Below are positions 18,909 to 28,900 of a stretch of 64,000 bases of DNA, one piece after another. The translations under genes were made by a program, and so were the position numbers. A model generated the notes under the pieces. That model saw only the letters and a program-made list of their open reading frames with translations, ran no database searches and was not told the origin of the DNA. Origin of the DNA: an uncultured Aquimarina sp. (GTDB lineage Bacteria; Bacteroidota; Bacteroidia; Flavobacteriales; Flavobacteriaceae); contig CANMKX010000001.1 in NCBI GenBank assembly GCA_947498595.1, positions 62,001 through 126,000 on the forward strand. Direction: 5' to 3'. Numbering within the stretch: position 1 is the stretch's first letter; each line of letters opens with the position of its first letter.

Positions 18909-21900
18909 TTATTTAATAAGGAAGCTCCCTGTATGTTTATTACCACCTTGATCAATAATTATATATTTATAAACTCCTTGTCGCATAGCACCTGTATTAA
19001 ACCTAGCAACTCTATTACCATCGTCTGTAAGCAGTGTTTCATTACGAATAACACGACCTAACATATCTACTACTTTAATCTCAAATTTAGGAGATGGAGT
19101 AGGTAAGTAGATGGTAGTCATTTCTTGAAATGGATTAGGCGCATTAATTACTTTTTTTCTTGAATCTGTTACTTGTTCCCCAACACTTAACACATGACCA
19201 TTAACTAAGGCCAAATTAGATACATTTATAATAAACGGTGCGGCAGTACTGTAATTCCCGTGAGAAGAAAACACAATACTTTTAATATTATCGAATGGAA
19301 TATGATTTCCTGAAGCATCTTTGAATGCTGTAAATGGTAACTTATATAATGTTTCTTGCTCATTAAGAGGTAATGTATACCTTAAACGATCGTTCCACTC
19401 TTCTAGATCTTCTGGAACAACTATAACCTCAACGATTTTGTCATTTGTGATAGAAAACTGTATTCCTTCATAATTTTCTATATCGTTATAAGTAAGATCA
19501 CCTGCTAGAAGATTTCTAAATAAATTAACGGTACCAGTTATTTGCCCACTTACAACTGCATTACGTTCTATATAATGCATCCCATCTTCATCAGCAATAT
19601 TTGTGTACGGTATGATATCAAAAGCATCAATAGCAGCTTCATTTTCTTGATAATCGATTCCCCAAGGACCATCAGCAAGATATAAAGCATCATGTGTAGG
19701 AGAGGTTTCCCCAGAAATAGAGAATCCTATATCAAAGATAAATCCAGCATTGATTTCTATGTTTTGATTATAACTTCCATCCAAAGAGATTGTTTGTGAT
19801 ATGCTTTCTTCTGAAGTTTGCTCAGAACGTCTTAATTGCCCATCAAAAACAACGCTATTAGATTGATTTTTATTAGTAATGCTTAGTACTAAATGACCAT
19901 TTTCATAACGACCTTGACTTACAAAAACCTCAGGAACTTTATTTTCCATTTCATAATGTTGTAATGTTTTTTCAGATTCTAAAGTCTCTATAATATGATT
20001 AACAACATTGGTTAGTTGAGGCATTGATGAACCCCATACTTGAAAATTTAAATAATTTCCTTCAGGATATTGCTCTATATTCCATAAACTATATAATATA
20101 TTAGCATCTACATCTTCATCACTATCATCATTTTCATCAAGTTTAATAGAGAAACTAATAGCGTGTTCTATTTCATTTGATGCACGTTTGATAACAGAAT
20201 GTATTACAGAATGACCTTTTACTTCCATAGTGCGAACATCTTGTAAACTAGATCCATTTAAACGATCACAAATTACTTTGGAATGATCATAAATTGTTCC
20301 TTCTGTAGTGGTAATTAATCCAGCAGCTATACGATCATCATTTTTATAGTAATCTATTGCAAGAATGTCTGTAGCATTTGTTAGTTCTAATAAATCAGTA
20401 GGAGTAGATACAAAACTAGTTTCGGTACCTTCGAGACCTGTATTAGGGAAATAAACACCTAAGTTGTTATTATTAGCTGATGCTGCTTTTTGATTAGGAA
20501 GAATACGTTGTTGATTTTCTTTTTTATCTAAAGCAAGATTACTTTTAGTTCTTTTAAAATTACGCTTCGCAATTAGCTCTGCTAATTTACCATTACTCTC
20601 TAGTCCACCATTATTTCCAGAAGTAACGTTTGTAGCAGTACTAATATCTACGAAATTAGTAGTTCTCATAGCATTGTAAGGGCTAGCAGTAACATAAAAA
20701 AGAGCGTCGTTAAAATCGTTATCACAAGATGCATAATCTCTACGAATGTCTTCAAAACCTAATATAACACGCTCGTTATCTGGATCAGAAATTAAAACAT
20801 TATGATTTCTGATAGAAGCTACTTTTTCAGGGTTAAAATCTGGATTAGAATGTAATTGCCAATTTCCATGAGAAATACAACCATCATCCCATGCATCGGC
20901 TAATAACACCCATCCAATTCCAGTATTGGGAGGGAAATTACCAATGTTAACTTTATTACCAGCAACTAAACTACCACCGCTTCCTGCAGCAGAAATATTA
21001 GGGAAAATTATAGTAATATCTTCTGGTTGAGGTATTGTAGTTCTCGGAGAAGATAAATCATAGGTATAGAAGCCTAAAGTGTTTCTATAACCCGCTCCTT
21101 CAGCAACGAAAGTTACCCATACATCGGCCGTAGCATCTAGCATAAGGTCTGTATCATATCCTGAAGATATATAATGAGGGTTATAATCAGGTACAGGATA
21201 TTGTTCTGGTAAGGCGTTATTAATTAAGTCTAAAGTTTCTTGAGTAACGACATCATCAGTATCTAAATATAAAGGAGTACCATCAGCAGTATACTCTCCC
21301 AAAGTATTATACCTATCGCAAATATTGGCAAGCGGGAAGCTATCTGGAGTTTGTCCACCATTATCACTTGTAAAGCAAGTAACTTGTCTATCATAACCAT
21401 CGTCTAACCCATCATTATCATTATCTACTCCAGTAGCTGTCGTTTCCGCTATATTATCGTTATTAGTATCATATGCTTCTATAGTATCACTAATTCCATC
21501 ATTATCAGAATCGGTATCCAAATGATCATAAGCACCTTCGTCATCTGTATTTACTGTTCCATTTATAGTACCTCCATAATCTGGATCAAAATTATCATCC
21601 AATCCATCATTATCTTGGTCATTACCTGATAGAGGTAAGAATGAAGTTGATATTTGTCCTTCAATAAGATCAATAATACCATCACCGTCTGAATCAATGT
21701 CGTAACAGTTATATTTTCCGTCTCCATCAGTATCAAGTGGAACTAATGGTGTTCCTCCAGCATCTGTATCAAATACATCTGCAATACCATCAGAATCGGC
21801 ATCGTTATACCCAACATCACTAAGATTATACCTACCATCAGAGTTTACATCTCTAGCACCTTCTCCAGCTTCTGTAATATCATAAATACCATCATTATCA

Positions 21901-22904
21901 CTATCTAAATCAAGAAAATTTGGAATTTTATCTCTATCACTATCAAAAGCATCTTGTACAACACTATCACCGTTACCGCTAATATCATTATCAAGATAAT
22001 TAAAGATACTATCTCCATCATCATCACCATAAGGATCAATTCCACCACATTCTGCTATATCTGTTATACCATCATTATCAGCATCCATATCCATAGAATC
22101 TAATACTGCATCATTATCTTTATCTAGAGGAGAAATACCTATAGCACATTTAAACCCATCATTAGAATTTGTTGGTTGAGTGTTATTTAAGAACCTTGCA
22201 GTAGGGGTTGCAGTTGTATAATTTTCTATTAAATATAAACCACCAGTATTATCAGAAAGATACAAGCGATCATTTGAATCTGTATAGGCAGCACCAAAAG
22301 TATTATTAGGTAAACCTGGGACGTCTTCAATTACAGTAACTATGGGAGTACCGCTTGAAATATCCCATTTATATAAATTCTGCTTCCCTCCACCATAAAT
22401 AGTATTACCAATTAATACGATATCAGCACATGTTGTCGGGATTGCTTGATTGGCAGTAATAATCTCAAAAACAGGAGGTGTCTCTTCGTCGATAAGCTGT
22501 AAATTAGTTACTTTATGAAAAGTCATTTTATTTCCGTTTTGGAAAGCCCATAAATTTCCATTTAAATCTACATCAGCGCTATATCCTCCACCAAAAGAAG
22601 TCCCGTTATTTTGGGTAACTGCACCTAAGTCCTGTATTCCATCGCTTCCAATTCTTAAAATATGAGAATTTCCTTTGTTTACAGCATATAGATAATTATC
22701 AACACTGTTGTACCCTCCTGCATTATAACTGTTTGTATGTGTGTGTAATGGCTCAGAGTACATCCCAGTAATAGGATCGTATGTTTTTAATTGTCCAGAT
22801 ATTACTTGAAAAAAAGAACCCTCATTACAATCAAAAGCTGTAGGTGATTGCGCTGATAGGGAGAGTGTGACAAGTAAACTCGTAAAAAGTAAAATTTTTT
22901 TCAT
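18909..22904 (-). CDS. Large type IX-secreted protein with TSP3 repeats and DUF4114
   Basis: Secreted protein of 1331 residues. A Sec signal (MKKILLFTSLLVTLSLSAQ) precedes a propeller-like N-terminal region (about 20-260). A long run of thrombospondin type 3 calcium-binding repeats follows (DxDxDG-type, DMDADNDGITD, about 260-520). A DUF4114-like domain includes CDNDFNDALFYV (about 640-770), and a region of unknown fold comes next. A type A T9SS sorting domain closes the protein (NAPNPFQ...IKVVDMLGRV...RQGVYKYIII). Cell-surface or released location is expected. Proteins of this build are often annotated LruC-like; a function is not known. Confidence 0.85.
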   Translation of the reverse strand: MKKILLFTSLLVTLSLSAQSPTAFDCNEGSFFQVISGQLKTYDPITGMYSEPLHTHTNSYNAGGYNSVDNYLYAVNKGNSHILRIGSDGIQDLGAVTQNNGTSFGGGYSADVDLNGNLWAFQNGNKMTFHKVTNLQLIDEETPPVFEIITANQAIPTTCADIVLIGNTIYGGGKQNLYKWDISSGTPIVTVIEDVPGLPNNTFGAAYTDSNDRLYLSDNTGGLYLIENYTTATPTARFLNNTQPTNSNDGFKCAIGISPLDKDNDAVLDSMDMDADNDGITDIAECGGIDPYGDDDGDSIFNYLDNDISGNGDSVVQDAFDSDRDKIPNFLDLDSDNDGIYDITEAGEGARDVNSDGRYNLSDVGYNDADSDGIADVFDTDAGGTPLVPLDTDGDGKYNCYDIDSDGDGIIDLIEGQISTSFLPLSGNDQDNDGLDDNFDPDYGGTINGTVNTDDEGAYDHLDTDSDNDGISDTIEAYDTNNDNIAETTATGVDNDNDGLDDGYDRQVTCFTSDNGGQTPDSFPLANICDRYNTLGEYTADGTPLYLDTDDVVTQETLDLINNALPEQYPVPDYNPHYISSGYDTDLMLDATADVWVTFVAEGAGYRNTLGFYTYDLSSPRTTIPQPEDITIIFPNISAAGSGGSLVAGNKVNIGNFPPNTGIGWVLLADAWDDGCISHGNWQLHSNPDFNPEKVASIRNHNVLISDPDNERVILGFEDIRRDYASCDNDFNDALFYVTASPYNAMRTTNFVDISTATNVTSGNNGGLESNGKLAELIAKRNFKRTKSNLALDKKENQQRILPNQKAASANNNNLGVYFPNTGLEGTETSFVSTPTDLLELTNATDILAIDYYKNDDRIAAGLITTTEGTIYDHSKVICDRLNGSSLQDVRTMEVKGHSVIHSVIKRASNEIEHAISFSIKLDENDDSDEDVDANILYSLWNIEQYPEGNYLNFQVWGSSMPQLTNVVNHIIETLESEKTLQHYEMENKVPEVFVSQGRYENGHLVLSITNKNQSNSVVFDGQLRRSEQTSEESISQTISLDGSYNQNIEINAGFIFDIGFSISGETSPTHDALYLADGPWGIDYQENEAAIDAFDIIPYTNIADEDGMHYIERNAVVSGQITGTVNLFRNLLAGDLTYNDIENYEGIQFSITNDKIVEVIVVPEDLEEWNDRLRYTLPLNEQETLYKLPFTAFKDASGNHIPFDNIKSIVFSSHGNYSTAAPFIINVSNLALVNGHVLSVGEQVTDSRKKVINAPNPFQEMTTIYLPTPSPKFEIKVVDMLGRVIRNETLLTDDGNRVARFNTGAMRQGVYKYIIIDQGGNKHTGSFLIK

Positions 22905-23274
22905 GATTAATTTGGGTTTTGTTAATAAGAAAAATGATAGTATAGGTTAAGTTTTGATTTCAAGTTTTATAAATAATCTTACAATGTTAATTGTTGTTAA
23001 TCAATACATTACAAAGATAAAGAGTTGCGTTTAATCTTAGATAAGTGTTTCCCGTAGACTTAATATGCTTTTTTATGTTTTTCTTAACAGTCTCTTTCTT
23101 ACACCTAAAAAATATGCTTTATCCTGTAATTCGTAGATGAAATTAAGGCATAAAAATGCATGTCGAAGAATATTTCGATTGAAGAGTAAATAGTACAGGT
23201 AGGAAGTATAATCCTATAGATTAATGGAATAGGATTATCGGATTATTAAAAAATAAAAACAGTATGTATGGCTA
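22905..23274. other. 370 bp gene-free gap
   Basis: No coding gene seen. It contains the probable promoter of the secreted-protein gene (-7 box TATCTTTG on minus, 23012-23019) and an inverted repeat at 23208-23217/23229-23238 (10 bp arms ATAATCCTAT) beyond the end of the LytTR gene. That repeat lacks a T tract, so it is not a convincing terminator. The rest is AT-rich without visible structure. Confidence 0.6.
23012..23019 (-). promoter_or_regulatory. Candidate -7 box of the secreted-protein gene
   Basis: TATCTTTG on the minus strand exactly matches the Bacteroidota -7 consensus TAnnTTTG, about 110 bp upstream of the start codon. No good TTG was found at the usual -33 distance, so this is a partial match. 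Confidence 0.4.
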
Positions 23275-23982
23275 TTATAATAAGTTTAGACGCTTCATTA
23301 ATTCTGGCCTGTTTGATCTACTAACAGGGATAACATCTTTGGCTATTAATACGCTATTATCCTCGATATCAATTATTTTTTTTGTATTAATAATGTATGA
23401 ACGATGGATTTTAAGAAATAAATCATCAGGTAGTTTTTCTTCTATTTTTTTGAGAGTAGAGTGTACAATATAATTTTTACTATCAGTTTTAACAGTAATA
23501 TAATCACCTTTTGCTTCAACTAAGTAAATACTAGGAATGTCTATTTTAATCAATCTACGATCAATATTAACATATAAATCATTTTCTTGGCTAACCTCTT
23601 TGGTACTTTGTGATGTCTCTTCTTCTTTAATAGTTGCATTTTTCGCTTTTAGAATAGCTTTTTCAAAACGAGCTGGAGTAATAGGTTTAACCATATAATC
23701 TACAATACAATCATATTCAAATGCTTCAAGAGCAAAGTTCTTATCAGATGTAGTTAAAACTATTTTAGGAGGATTTTTGATGGTTTGTATAAAATCAAAA
23801 CCTGTAAAATCTGGCATATGGATGTCCAAAAAAATAAGATCGACATCATTTTGATTCAAAAATTTTATAGCTTGAATAGCATTAGGAAACTCTTCTAAGA
23901 CTTTTAATTCTTTATCAAAAGAACATAATTGATTTATAATTGCTCTAGCAGTAGCTTCATCATCTATAATAATACAATTCAT
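23275..23982 (-). CDS. LytTR-family response regulator (output of the NO-sensor cluster)
   Basis: Transcription factor of 235 residues with an N-terminal receiver (Asp7-Asp8-Glu9, phosphoacceptor Asp53 in IFLDIHMP, Lys98 in VKPIT) and a C-terminal LytTR DNA-binding domain (about 135-235, including YLVEAKGDYITVKT and IHRSYIINTKKI). It is the only protein in the 23.3-31.6 kb signalling cluster with a DNA-binding domain. It is the last gene of the run, 48 bp after the kinase-HPt gene, and is therefore the likely endpoint of the phosphorelay. Target genes are unknown. Confidence 0.92.
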   Translation of the reverse strand: MNCIIIDDEATARAIINQLCSFDKELKVLEEFPNAIQAIKFLNQNDVDLIFLDIHMPDFTGFDFIQTIKNPPKIVLTTSDKNFALEAFEYDCIVDYMVKPITPARFEKAILKAKNATIKEEETSQSTKEVSQENDLYVNIDRRLIKIDIPSIYLVEAKGDYITVKTDSKNYIVHSTLKKIEEKLPDDLFLKIHRSYIINTKKIIDIEDNSVLIAKDVIPVSRSNRPELMKRLNLL

Positions 23983-24030
23983 ATAGTATGTAATTAGATT
24001 AAAAAATGTAATATTTAGATTTGGGGTGAT

Positions 24031-25515
24031 CTATAATGGATGTATAAATTCATCTATTGTATCTAAAATTAACATAAATTTTTGAAATAAAGAAGTTTTA
24101 CCTGCTAAGAGTTCGTTTTCAAAATCAATTGCGATTTGATATCCATCATCTAAACCAAGCATTCCTATTTTATGTTTTAGTTTGTGAACATTTTCTGCTG
24201 CTTTGTTTAATTCGGATGATTTATAATTATGTAAGAAAATTTCTTTTTCTTCAGGGAATTCCTTTTTAATAATTCCGATAAGTTTTTGTTTAAAAAGAGC
24301 ATCTCCACCGGATAATTCATTTACATACTCTAGATTAGGTTGTAGGTTCATATCATTATTTTTTAATGTGAAACTAAAAATACTACCACGATTGACGTTG
24401 GATGTTAAAGACATATTACCCCCATAATGATTGACTATTTTTTGAGCAATAGGCAATCCCATTCCTAGAGACATAGAATCATTTTCTAATTTTTGAAATA
24501 CTTTAAATATTTTTTTATGATATTTTGAATCAATTCCTTTGCCGTTATCTTCGATTTCAAATTTCCAGAAATGATTTAATTCTATAACTCGTATATATAT
24601 TTTACCAGTAGCTTGCTCAATACTATTGATTGCATTTTGGAGTAAGCAAAGAAATAGTTGTTGCATATTTAATGTATCTGCAATAATTGATGGCAGTGGT
24701 GTAACAATATCAATGATTATATGATTAGGAATATCTAATATTTTAAACACTTCACGCATGACCTCATTAAGATCAATTGTATAATTTGTTTTTTTACGTT
24801 TATCAATTGTTGAATATGTTAAGATACTTTCTATAAGGGCATCCATTTTTTCGATATTATGATGGATTTTCAATAAGTATTGACGACTTATAGAATCTAG
24901 AGAGTCACTACATTCTTCCTCGATCCAGTTGAGTAAAGTATCAATAGATCGCAAAGGCGTTTTAAGGTCGTGAGAAATAATATGTGCATAATCATTTAAT
25001 TCTTGATTTTGCAATGCAAGTCGTTGCAATAAATCTTCTTTTTTACTAAAAGACTCGCAAGCTTCTAATGATAGAATGAACTTATCCATTATCGGTTGAA
25101 GTTGACTAATGTCTTTTGGAGTAAAAGTATCTGTATAAGCACTATATAAAAATAGAATTCCTTGGTCATGTAAATTAAAAATAAGTAAAGACCCTTCTTG
25201 TTGTATATCAATAGGAGAAACCTCTTGAATTGTAGTATCAACAGAAACTATTTTTGATTTAATACCTAAGACTAAAGTATCTAAAATTTGATTTTTATTT
25301 TTTAGAACTATTTTTTTAGATGGGTTAGGATATGAGTATGTTACAGTATATTGATTATTTTCTTTTCTATAAATCCAACACGAACTAAGATTTTTTCGAG
25401 CGAGGATTAATTTTAAAAAATGATTACAATTCCCTGTATAATCTAGAGAATTACCAATAGCCATAGAAAACTCATATAAATGCAATATGTCTGATAAATG
25501 TTGATTAAAATCCAT
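24031..25515 (-). CDS. Soluble histidine kinase with C-terminal HPt domain
   Basis: Cytoplasmic kinase of 494 residues with no membrane segment. An N-terminal GAF-like region (about 10-150) is followed by HisKA with His182 (ISHDLKTPLRS) and an HATPase domain (DNGKGID, GMGLPIAQKI; about 275-385). A C-terminal HPt domain (about 395-494) carries His444 in VHKLKHKIGMLG. No receiver is fused between kinase and HPt. The separate receiver proteins of the cluster could therefore pass phosphate to His444 and on to the LytTR regulator, which is an inference. The start lies 2 bp after the FIST gene's stop. Confidence 0.9.
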   Translation of the reverse strand: MDFNQHLSDILHLYEFSMAIGNSLDYTGNCNHFLKLILARKNLSSCWIYRKENNQYTVTYSYPNPSKKIVLKNKNQILDTLVLGIKSKIVSVDTTIQEVSPIDIQQEGSLLIFNLHDQGILFLYSAYTDTFTPKDISQLQPIMDKFILSLEACESFSKKEDLLQRLALQNQELNDYAHIISHDLKTPLRSIDTLLNWIEEECSDSLDSISRQYLLKIHHNIEKMDALIESILTYSTIDKRKKTNYTIDLNEVMREVFKILDIPNHIIIDIVTPLPSIIADTLNMQQLFLCLLQNAINSIEQATGKIYIRVIELNHFWKFEIEDNGKGIDSKYHKKIFKVFQKLENDSMSLGMGLPIAQKIVNHYGGNMSLTSNVNRGSIFSFTLKNNDMNLQPNLEYVNELSGGDALFKQKLIGIIKKEFPEEKEIFLHNYKSSELNKAAENVHKLKHKIGMLGLDDGYQIAIDFENELLAGKTSLFQKFMLILDTIDEFIHPL

Positions 25516-25517
25516 AA

Positions 25518-26612
25518 TTATTTAAATGTACCTATAACGATTGTTTTATTAAAAAATTCAAGAAAACCATTGTAAGACGAAATCTCACCCAAAGTTAATG
25601 CTCCATGTATCTGATCAAAAGATTGTTGATTTTCTAATACATTAACAACGTTAGTAAGTTCTACAGAAAATTGATCTTCAAGAAATAATACTCTAGAAAT
25701 ACAATCAATAATAAAAGCATTTGTACAATTGTTGGATTGCGAGACGACATTATTTGCGGCTTCTTTAGCAGACATTATTAACGAATCATTTTCTCCTTTT
25801 AAAACATCGAGAACGGTGTTTTCTAATACCTCACCTACGCAGATAAGTTCTCCTTTCTCGTTAGTAGCTATGGGATCTCTAACAATACATTCTGTATGTT
25901 CTTTTACAATGCCAAAAGGATATCCTTTAGCAATATCAAAAAAGTTGTCAATATTGATATTTTGATCAGTATCTTTTTTTAAAATAGATTGATATACATC
26001 AAATGCATTCATCCAATTAATTTCTTGTATAACATTGCGATCGGTTTTTGTGGCGACAATTGGTCCGTCTATTTTTTTCCAACCGTGTTTTACACCGATA
26101 TGCATTTTTGTTTCCATTATACATAATATTGCAGCATCCATAAAAATCCCTTCGTTATTAAAAACACATGGTTGTTGTTGTAAGCTTAAACTGCCAGCAC
26201 CGCCTCCAAAATATGATGTATGTGTACCGTATTGACGATATAACTCTGACAAATAAAAAGAGATATTAGAAGTTAAACCATCAATAAATGTTAGTATAGA
26301 ATACGATGTATTTTGTTTGAAATTTATAGTAGGAATCGAAAAATCTTTTGAAGCAATATTTTTTATAATATGAATATCATTTACATGATGAAGCGTTGTT
26401 ATAACGATGCCTTTTTCATGCAATGTTTTATTATGTATTACTCTTGGAAAAATACCACCGAAAAATGAGATATTGTTTTTGTTGAGTGTATTAATTAAAA
26501 GATCCAGATCTATGACAGAGGCTTCTGCAATAGACAAAAGAACAGTATGGTTTTTACTATAATCTTTTATAGATTGTACAATGATATTGATTTGTGTGGA
26601 GTCTATATACAT
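25518..26612 (-). CDS. FIST-domain protein, candidate NosP-type nitric-oxide sensor
   Basis: FIST-family sensory protein of 364 residues with a FIST_N region (about 20-200, including SFFGGIFPRV and YFGGGAGSLSLQQQP) and a FIST_C region (about 210-350). No signal peptide or membrane span. In Pseudomonas, Vibrio and Legionella, FIST proteins called NosP bind heme, sense nitric oxide and regulate a kinase encoded next door. Here kinases flank it on both sides with gaps of 2-3 bp, and an H-NOX gene lies two genes upstream. Heme binding is not shown by the sequence; FIST proteins can also sense other small ligands. Confidence 0.8.
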   Translation of the reverse strand: MYIDSTQINIIVQSIKDYSKNHTVLLSIAEASVIDLDLLINTLNKNNISFFGGIFPRVIHNKTLHEKGIVITTLHHVNDIHIIKNIASKDFSIPTINFKQNTSYSILTFIDGLTSNISFYLSELYRQYGTHTSYFGGGAGSLSLQQQPCVFNNEGIFMDAAILCIMETKMHIGVKHGWKKIDGPIVATKTDRNVIQEINWMNAFDVYQSILKKDTDQNINIDNFFDIAKGYPFGIVKEHTECIVRDPIATNEKGELICVGEVLENTVLDVLKGENDSLIMSAKEAANNVVSQSNNCTNAFIIDCISRVLFLEDQFSVELTNVVNVLENQQSFDQIHGALTLGEISSYNGFLEFFNKTIVIGTFK

Positions 26613-26615
26613 AGG

Positions 26616-27839
26616 TTACAATTCTTTTTTTAAACTAAAATAAAAGGTTGTTCCTTTGCCAAGAGTGCTATCAAGCCAAATATCACCTTCGTATAAATCA
26701 ATGATTTTTTTTACTATGGAAAGTCCAATTCCTGTTGAGTTAGAATTGGAACTTAAGGATTGAAAAATTTTAAAAATTCGAGTAAAATGTTCTTTTTTGA
26801 TTCCAATTCCATTATCTTTAATAGAAAATATATGATAAGCATTCCTATCTTCATAATTGATTTCTACGATACCTCTTTCTTTGTCGATATGACTAACGGC
26901 ATTGCTAATCAAATTCTGAAATAATTGCTGTATTCTAATGCTATCTCCTTTGATTTTTGGCAAAGGATTTATGATATGTACAGTAACATGAGATGGAATA
27001 TAAATTGTATTAATAATATCTGTAACTACTTCATTAGGGTCGACAACAGTTTCTCGAATATTTTTGTTACCAATACTGGAATAATTAAGAATTCCGTTAA
27101 TTAACCGTTCCATTTTCTCTAAGGTACCTTCGATCAATGAAATGTTTTTTAGAGCTCCTTGATCAAGTACATCTTCGTAATCTTCTTTAAGCCAATTGAC
27201 CAATGCATTAATGCTACGCAAAGGAGATTTTAAATCGTGAGAAACTACTTGGGCGTATTCTTTTAATTCTTGATTATTTTTTTCAAGATTAGATAATAAT
27301 TGTTTCCGTTGTTCTTCTAAGGCTAAATGCTCGGTAATATCTTCAACTAGAGCAACCTGAAGTTTGATAGCGTTATTTTGATGATCTCTAACTGCTGCAA
27401 CATTTGTTTTTGCCCAGACTAAAGAGCCGTCTTTTTTTTTATAACGTTTATTGACAGTAAAAGTATTTATTTCACCAGAATTGAGTTTGTCTAAAAACTC
27501 AGCAGATTGGGTATATTCTTCTTTTAGAGAAATATCTTTAACTTTCTTTAAGACAAGTTCGTCAGCGGTATACCCTAATAAATTCTGGAAAGCTTTATTG
27601 GTTTGCAAGATTGTATCGTATTGAGTCAATACAATCCCTAGAGAAGAATTTTCGACTATAACAGCTAGTTCAGATGTTTTTTCGTCAACAAGATCTTCTA
27701 ATTTTTGATTGGTAGCCTTTAGTTTTATGGAGATATTATATAAATCAAGAGATTTTTCTTCTAGTATTTTTTCGGCATGTTTTCTCGCTGCTTTTTCTCT
27801 TTTTAAGGCACGTTTTAGTATTTCTAGATCATTACTCAT
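26616..27839 (-). CDS. PAS-domain histidine kinase partner of the H-NOX protein
   Basis: Soluble kinase of 407 residues. An N-terminal coiled coil (about 5-58, KREKAARKHAEKILEEKS) precedes a PAS domain (about 60-180), HisKA with His201 (QVVSHDLKSPLRS) and a full HATPase domain (NLISNAV, DNGIGI, STGIGLSIVKKI). Its ATG overlaps the end of the H-NOX gene by 8 bp, so production of the two proteins is coupled, as expected for an H-NOX-regulated kinase. It shows no fused receiver. The catalytic part closely resembles that of the 28945-30960 kinase, suggesting duplication. Confidence 0.92.
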   Translation of the reverse strand: MSNDLEILKRALKREKAARKHAEKILEEKSLDLYNISIKLKATNQKLEDLVDEKTSELAVIVENSSLGIVLTQYDTILQTNKAFQNLLGYTADELVLKKVKDISLKEEYTQSAEFLDKLNSGEINTFTVNKRYKKKDGSLVWAKTNVAAVRDHQNNAIKLQVALVEDITEHLALEEQRKQLLSNLEKNNQELKEYAQVVSHDLKSPLRSINALVNWLKEDYEDVLDQGALKNISLIEGTLEKMERLINGILNYSSIGNKNIRETVVDPNEVVTDIINTIYIPSHVTVHIINPLPKIKGDSIRIQQLFQNLISNAVSHIDKERGIVEINYEDRNAYHIFSIKDNGIGIKKEHFTRIFKIFQSLSSNSNSTGIGLSIVKKIIDLYEGDIWLDSTLGKGTTFYFSLKKEL

Positions 27840-28377
27840 TAATTTTGGTGATGCTAAATTTAACTTCAGTTCCGTCCGGCTTAATCTTTTCTACTATAAT
27901 AGTAGCTTTTGTATTAAAATGTTCGAGAGTTTTATTCATTAATCCTAATCCAAAATTATACAATGCTCTACTAGATTTGTATAACATTACTAAAGAGTTT
28001 TTATCTTTTTTAAGTACTTTGAAAGTAGGTAATTCAGCTTCGGGGTATATTTTCCTAACTTCTATATGGATATGATCTTCTATAGATGATAATAATTCTA
28101 TAGGATCGTTGTAATGACTAATTAAGGAAGGATAATTTGATACTAATACACCAAAAAAGTGTTCTGCATAAATAAGGAGTAAATCATCTACACTAATGTT
28201 AGAATGATTACTTAGATTTTTTAATAAACGTAGCATTTCAGAAAATTCGTATGTTCCTACAGCTGTATAAATACCTTGTGATTCAAGATTTGATTCTTCG
28301 ATAATTTGATCAACTACTTCAAGTCCAAATTTATCTTCAACTAATTCTAAAAACTCTGTAAAAACGATTCCTTTCAT
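27832..28377 (-). CDS. hnoX: H-NOX heme nitric-oxide sensor
   Basis: Stand-alone H-NOX (HNOB) protein of 181 residues, the usual length. The N-terminus MKGIVFTEFLELVEDKFG is typical. The proximal heme ligand His102 lies in SIEDHIHIEVRKIYP, and the heme-propionate motif YxSxR is Tyr133, Ser135, Arg137 (MLYKSSRAL). The distal position that is Tyr in oxygen-binding members appears to be Phe142, which favours NO over oxygen. H-NOX proteins control a kinase or cyclase; the kinase whose gene overlaps this one by 8 bp is the evident partner. It starts 6 bp after the receiver gene. Confidence 0.93.
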   Translation of the reverse strand: MKGIVFTEFLELVEDKFGLEVVDQIIEESNLESQGIYTAVGTYEFSEMLRLLKNLSNHSNISVDDLLLIYAEHFFGVLVSNYPSLISHYNDPIELLSSIEDHIHIEVRKIYPEAELPTFKVLKKDKNSLVMLYKSSRALYNFGLGLMNKTLEHFNTKATIIVEKIKPDGTEVKFSITKINE

Positions 28378-28383
28378 ATAATG

Positions 28384-28800
28384 TCAATAACTTTTAATTA
28401 GTTCGTTTGTAGTCCAATAATTGACCATATACTCGATTTTAATAGCATAGTCGGCATATTTTAATGGTTTCACAAAATAACCAGCAATCCCTAGCTTATA
28501 ACACTCTAATAGATCTTCATGATTATTAGAAGTCGATAACACAATTGCAGGTAAATATTTGTAATGGACATGATTTTTTAGAATACTTAAAAATTCAATT
28601 CCGTTCATCTTTGGCATATTTAAATCCAATAAAATAATGTCAGGAAGTTGACTTGTACCGTTTTCCAAAATCTCAAGAGCTTCTTCACCATTTTTAGCTT
28701 CAATAATTTTATGATCAAAATTTAATTTGCTAATAACGCGTTGAAATTTTAATCTCTCAATTTCATCGTCTTCAATCAATAAAAATGATAATGTCTTCAT
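28384..28800 (-). CDS. Single-domain response regulator (CheY/Rcp1-like)
   Basis: Stand-alone receiver of 138 residues with no output domain. The acidic pocket (IEDDE, Glu10-Asp11-Asp12), phosphoacceptor Asp59 (ILLDLNMPKMNG), Ser/Thr switch (LSTS) and Lys112 (FVKPL) are intact. This type usually carries phosphate between a kinase and an HPt protein. It is the first gene of a tightly packed run of receiver, H-NOX, kinase, FIST, kinase-HPt and LytTR genes. A conserved upstream element at 28901-28931 is shared with the second receiver gene at 31169-31585. Confidence 0.92.
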   Translation of the reverse strand: MKTLSFLLIEDDEIERLKFQRVISKLNFDHKIIEAKNGEEALEILENGTSQLPDIILLDLNMPKMNGIEFLSILKNHVHYKYLPAIVLSTSNNHEDLLECYKLGIAGYFVKPLKYADYAIKIEYMVNYWTTNELIKSY

Positions 28801-28900
28801 TTTCTGGTATTAAGTTAAATTAAATATCTATGTTATGCAATTATAAAGTTCTTATTTATTTAAGAAAAAATAAATTACTTTCGTTTAAACCTATTTCAAT

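Noticed and set aside
23129..23142. GTAGATGAA at 23133 resembling part of the shared receiver-gene element
   Set aside because: Only the terminal block matches; the ATAACTGT and ATCGGT blocks are absent.
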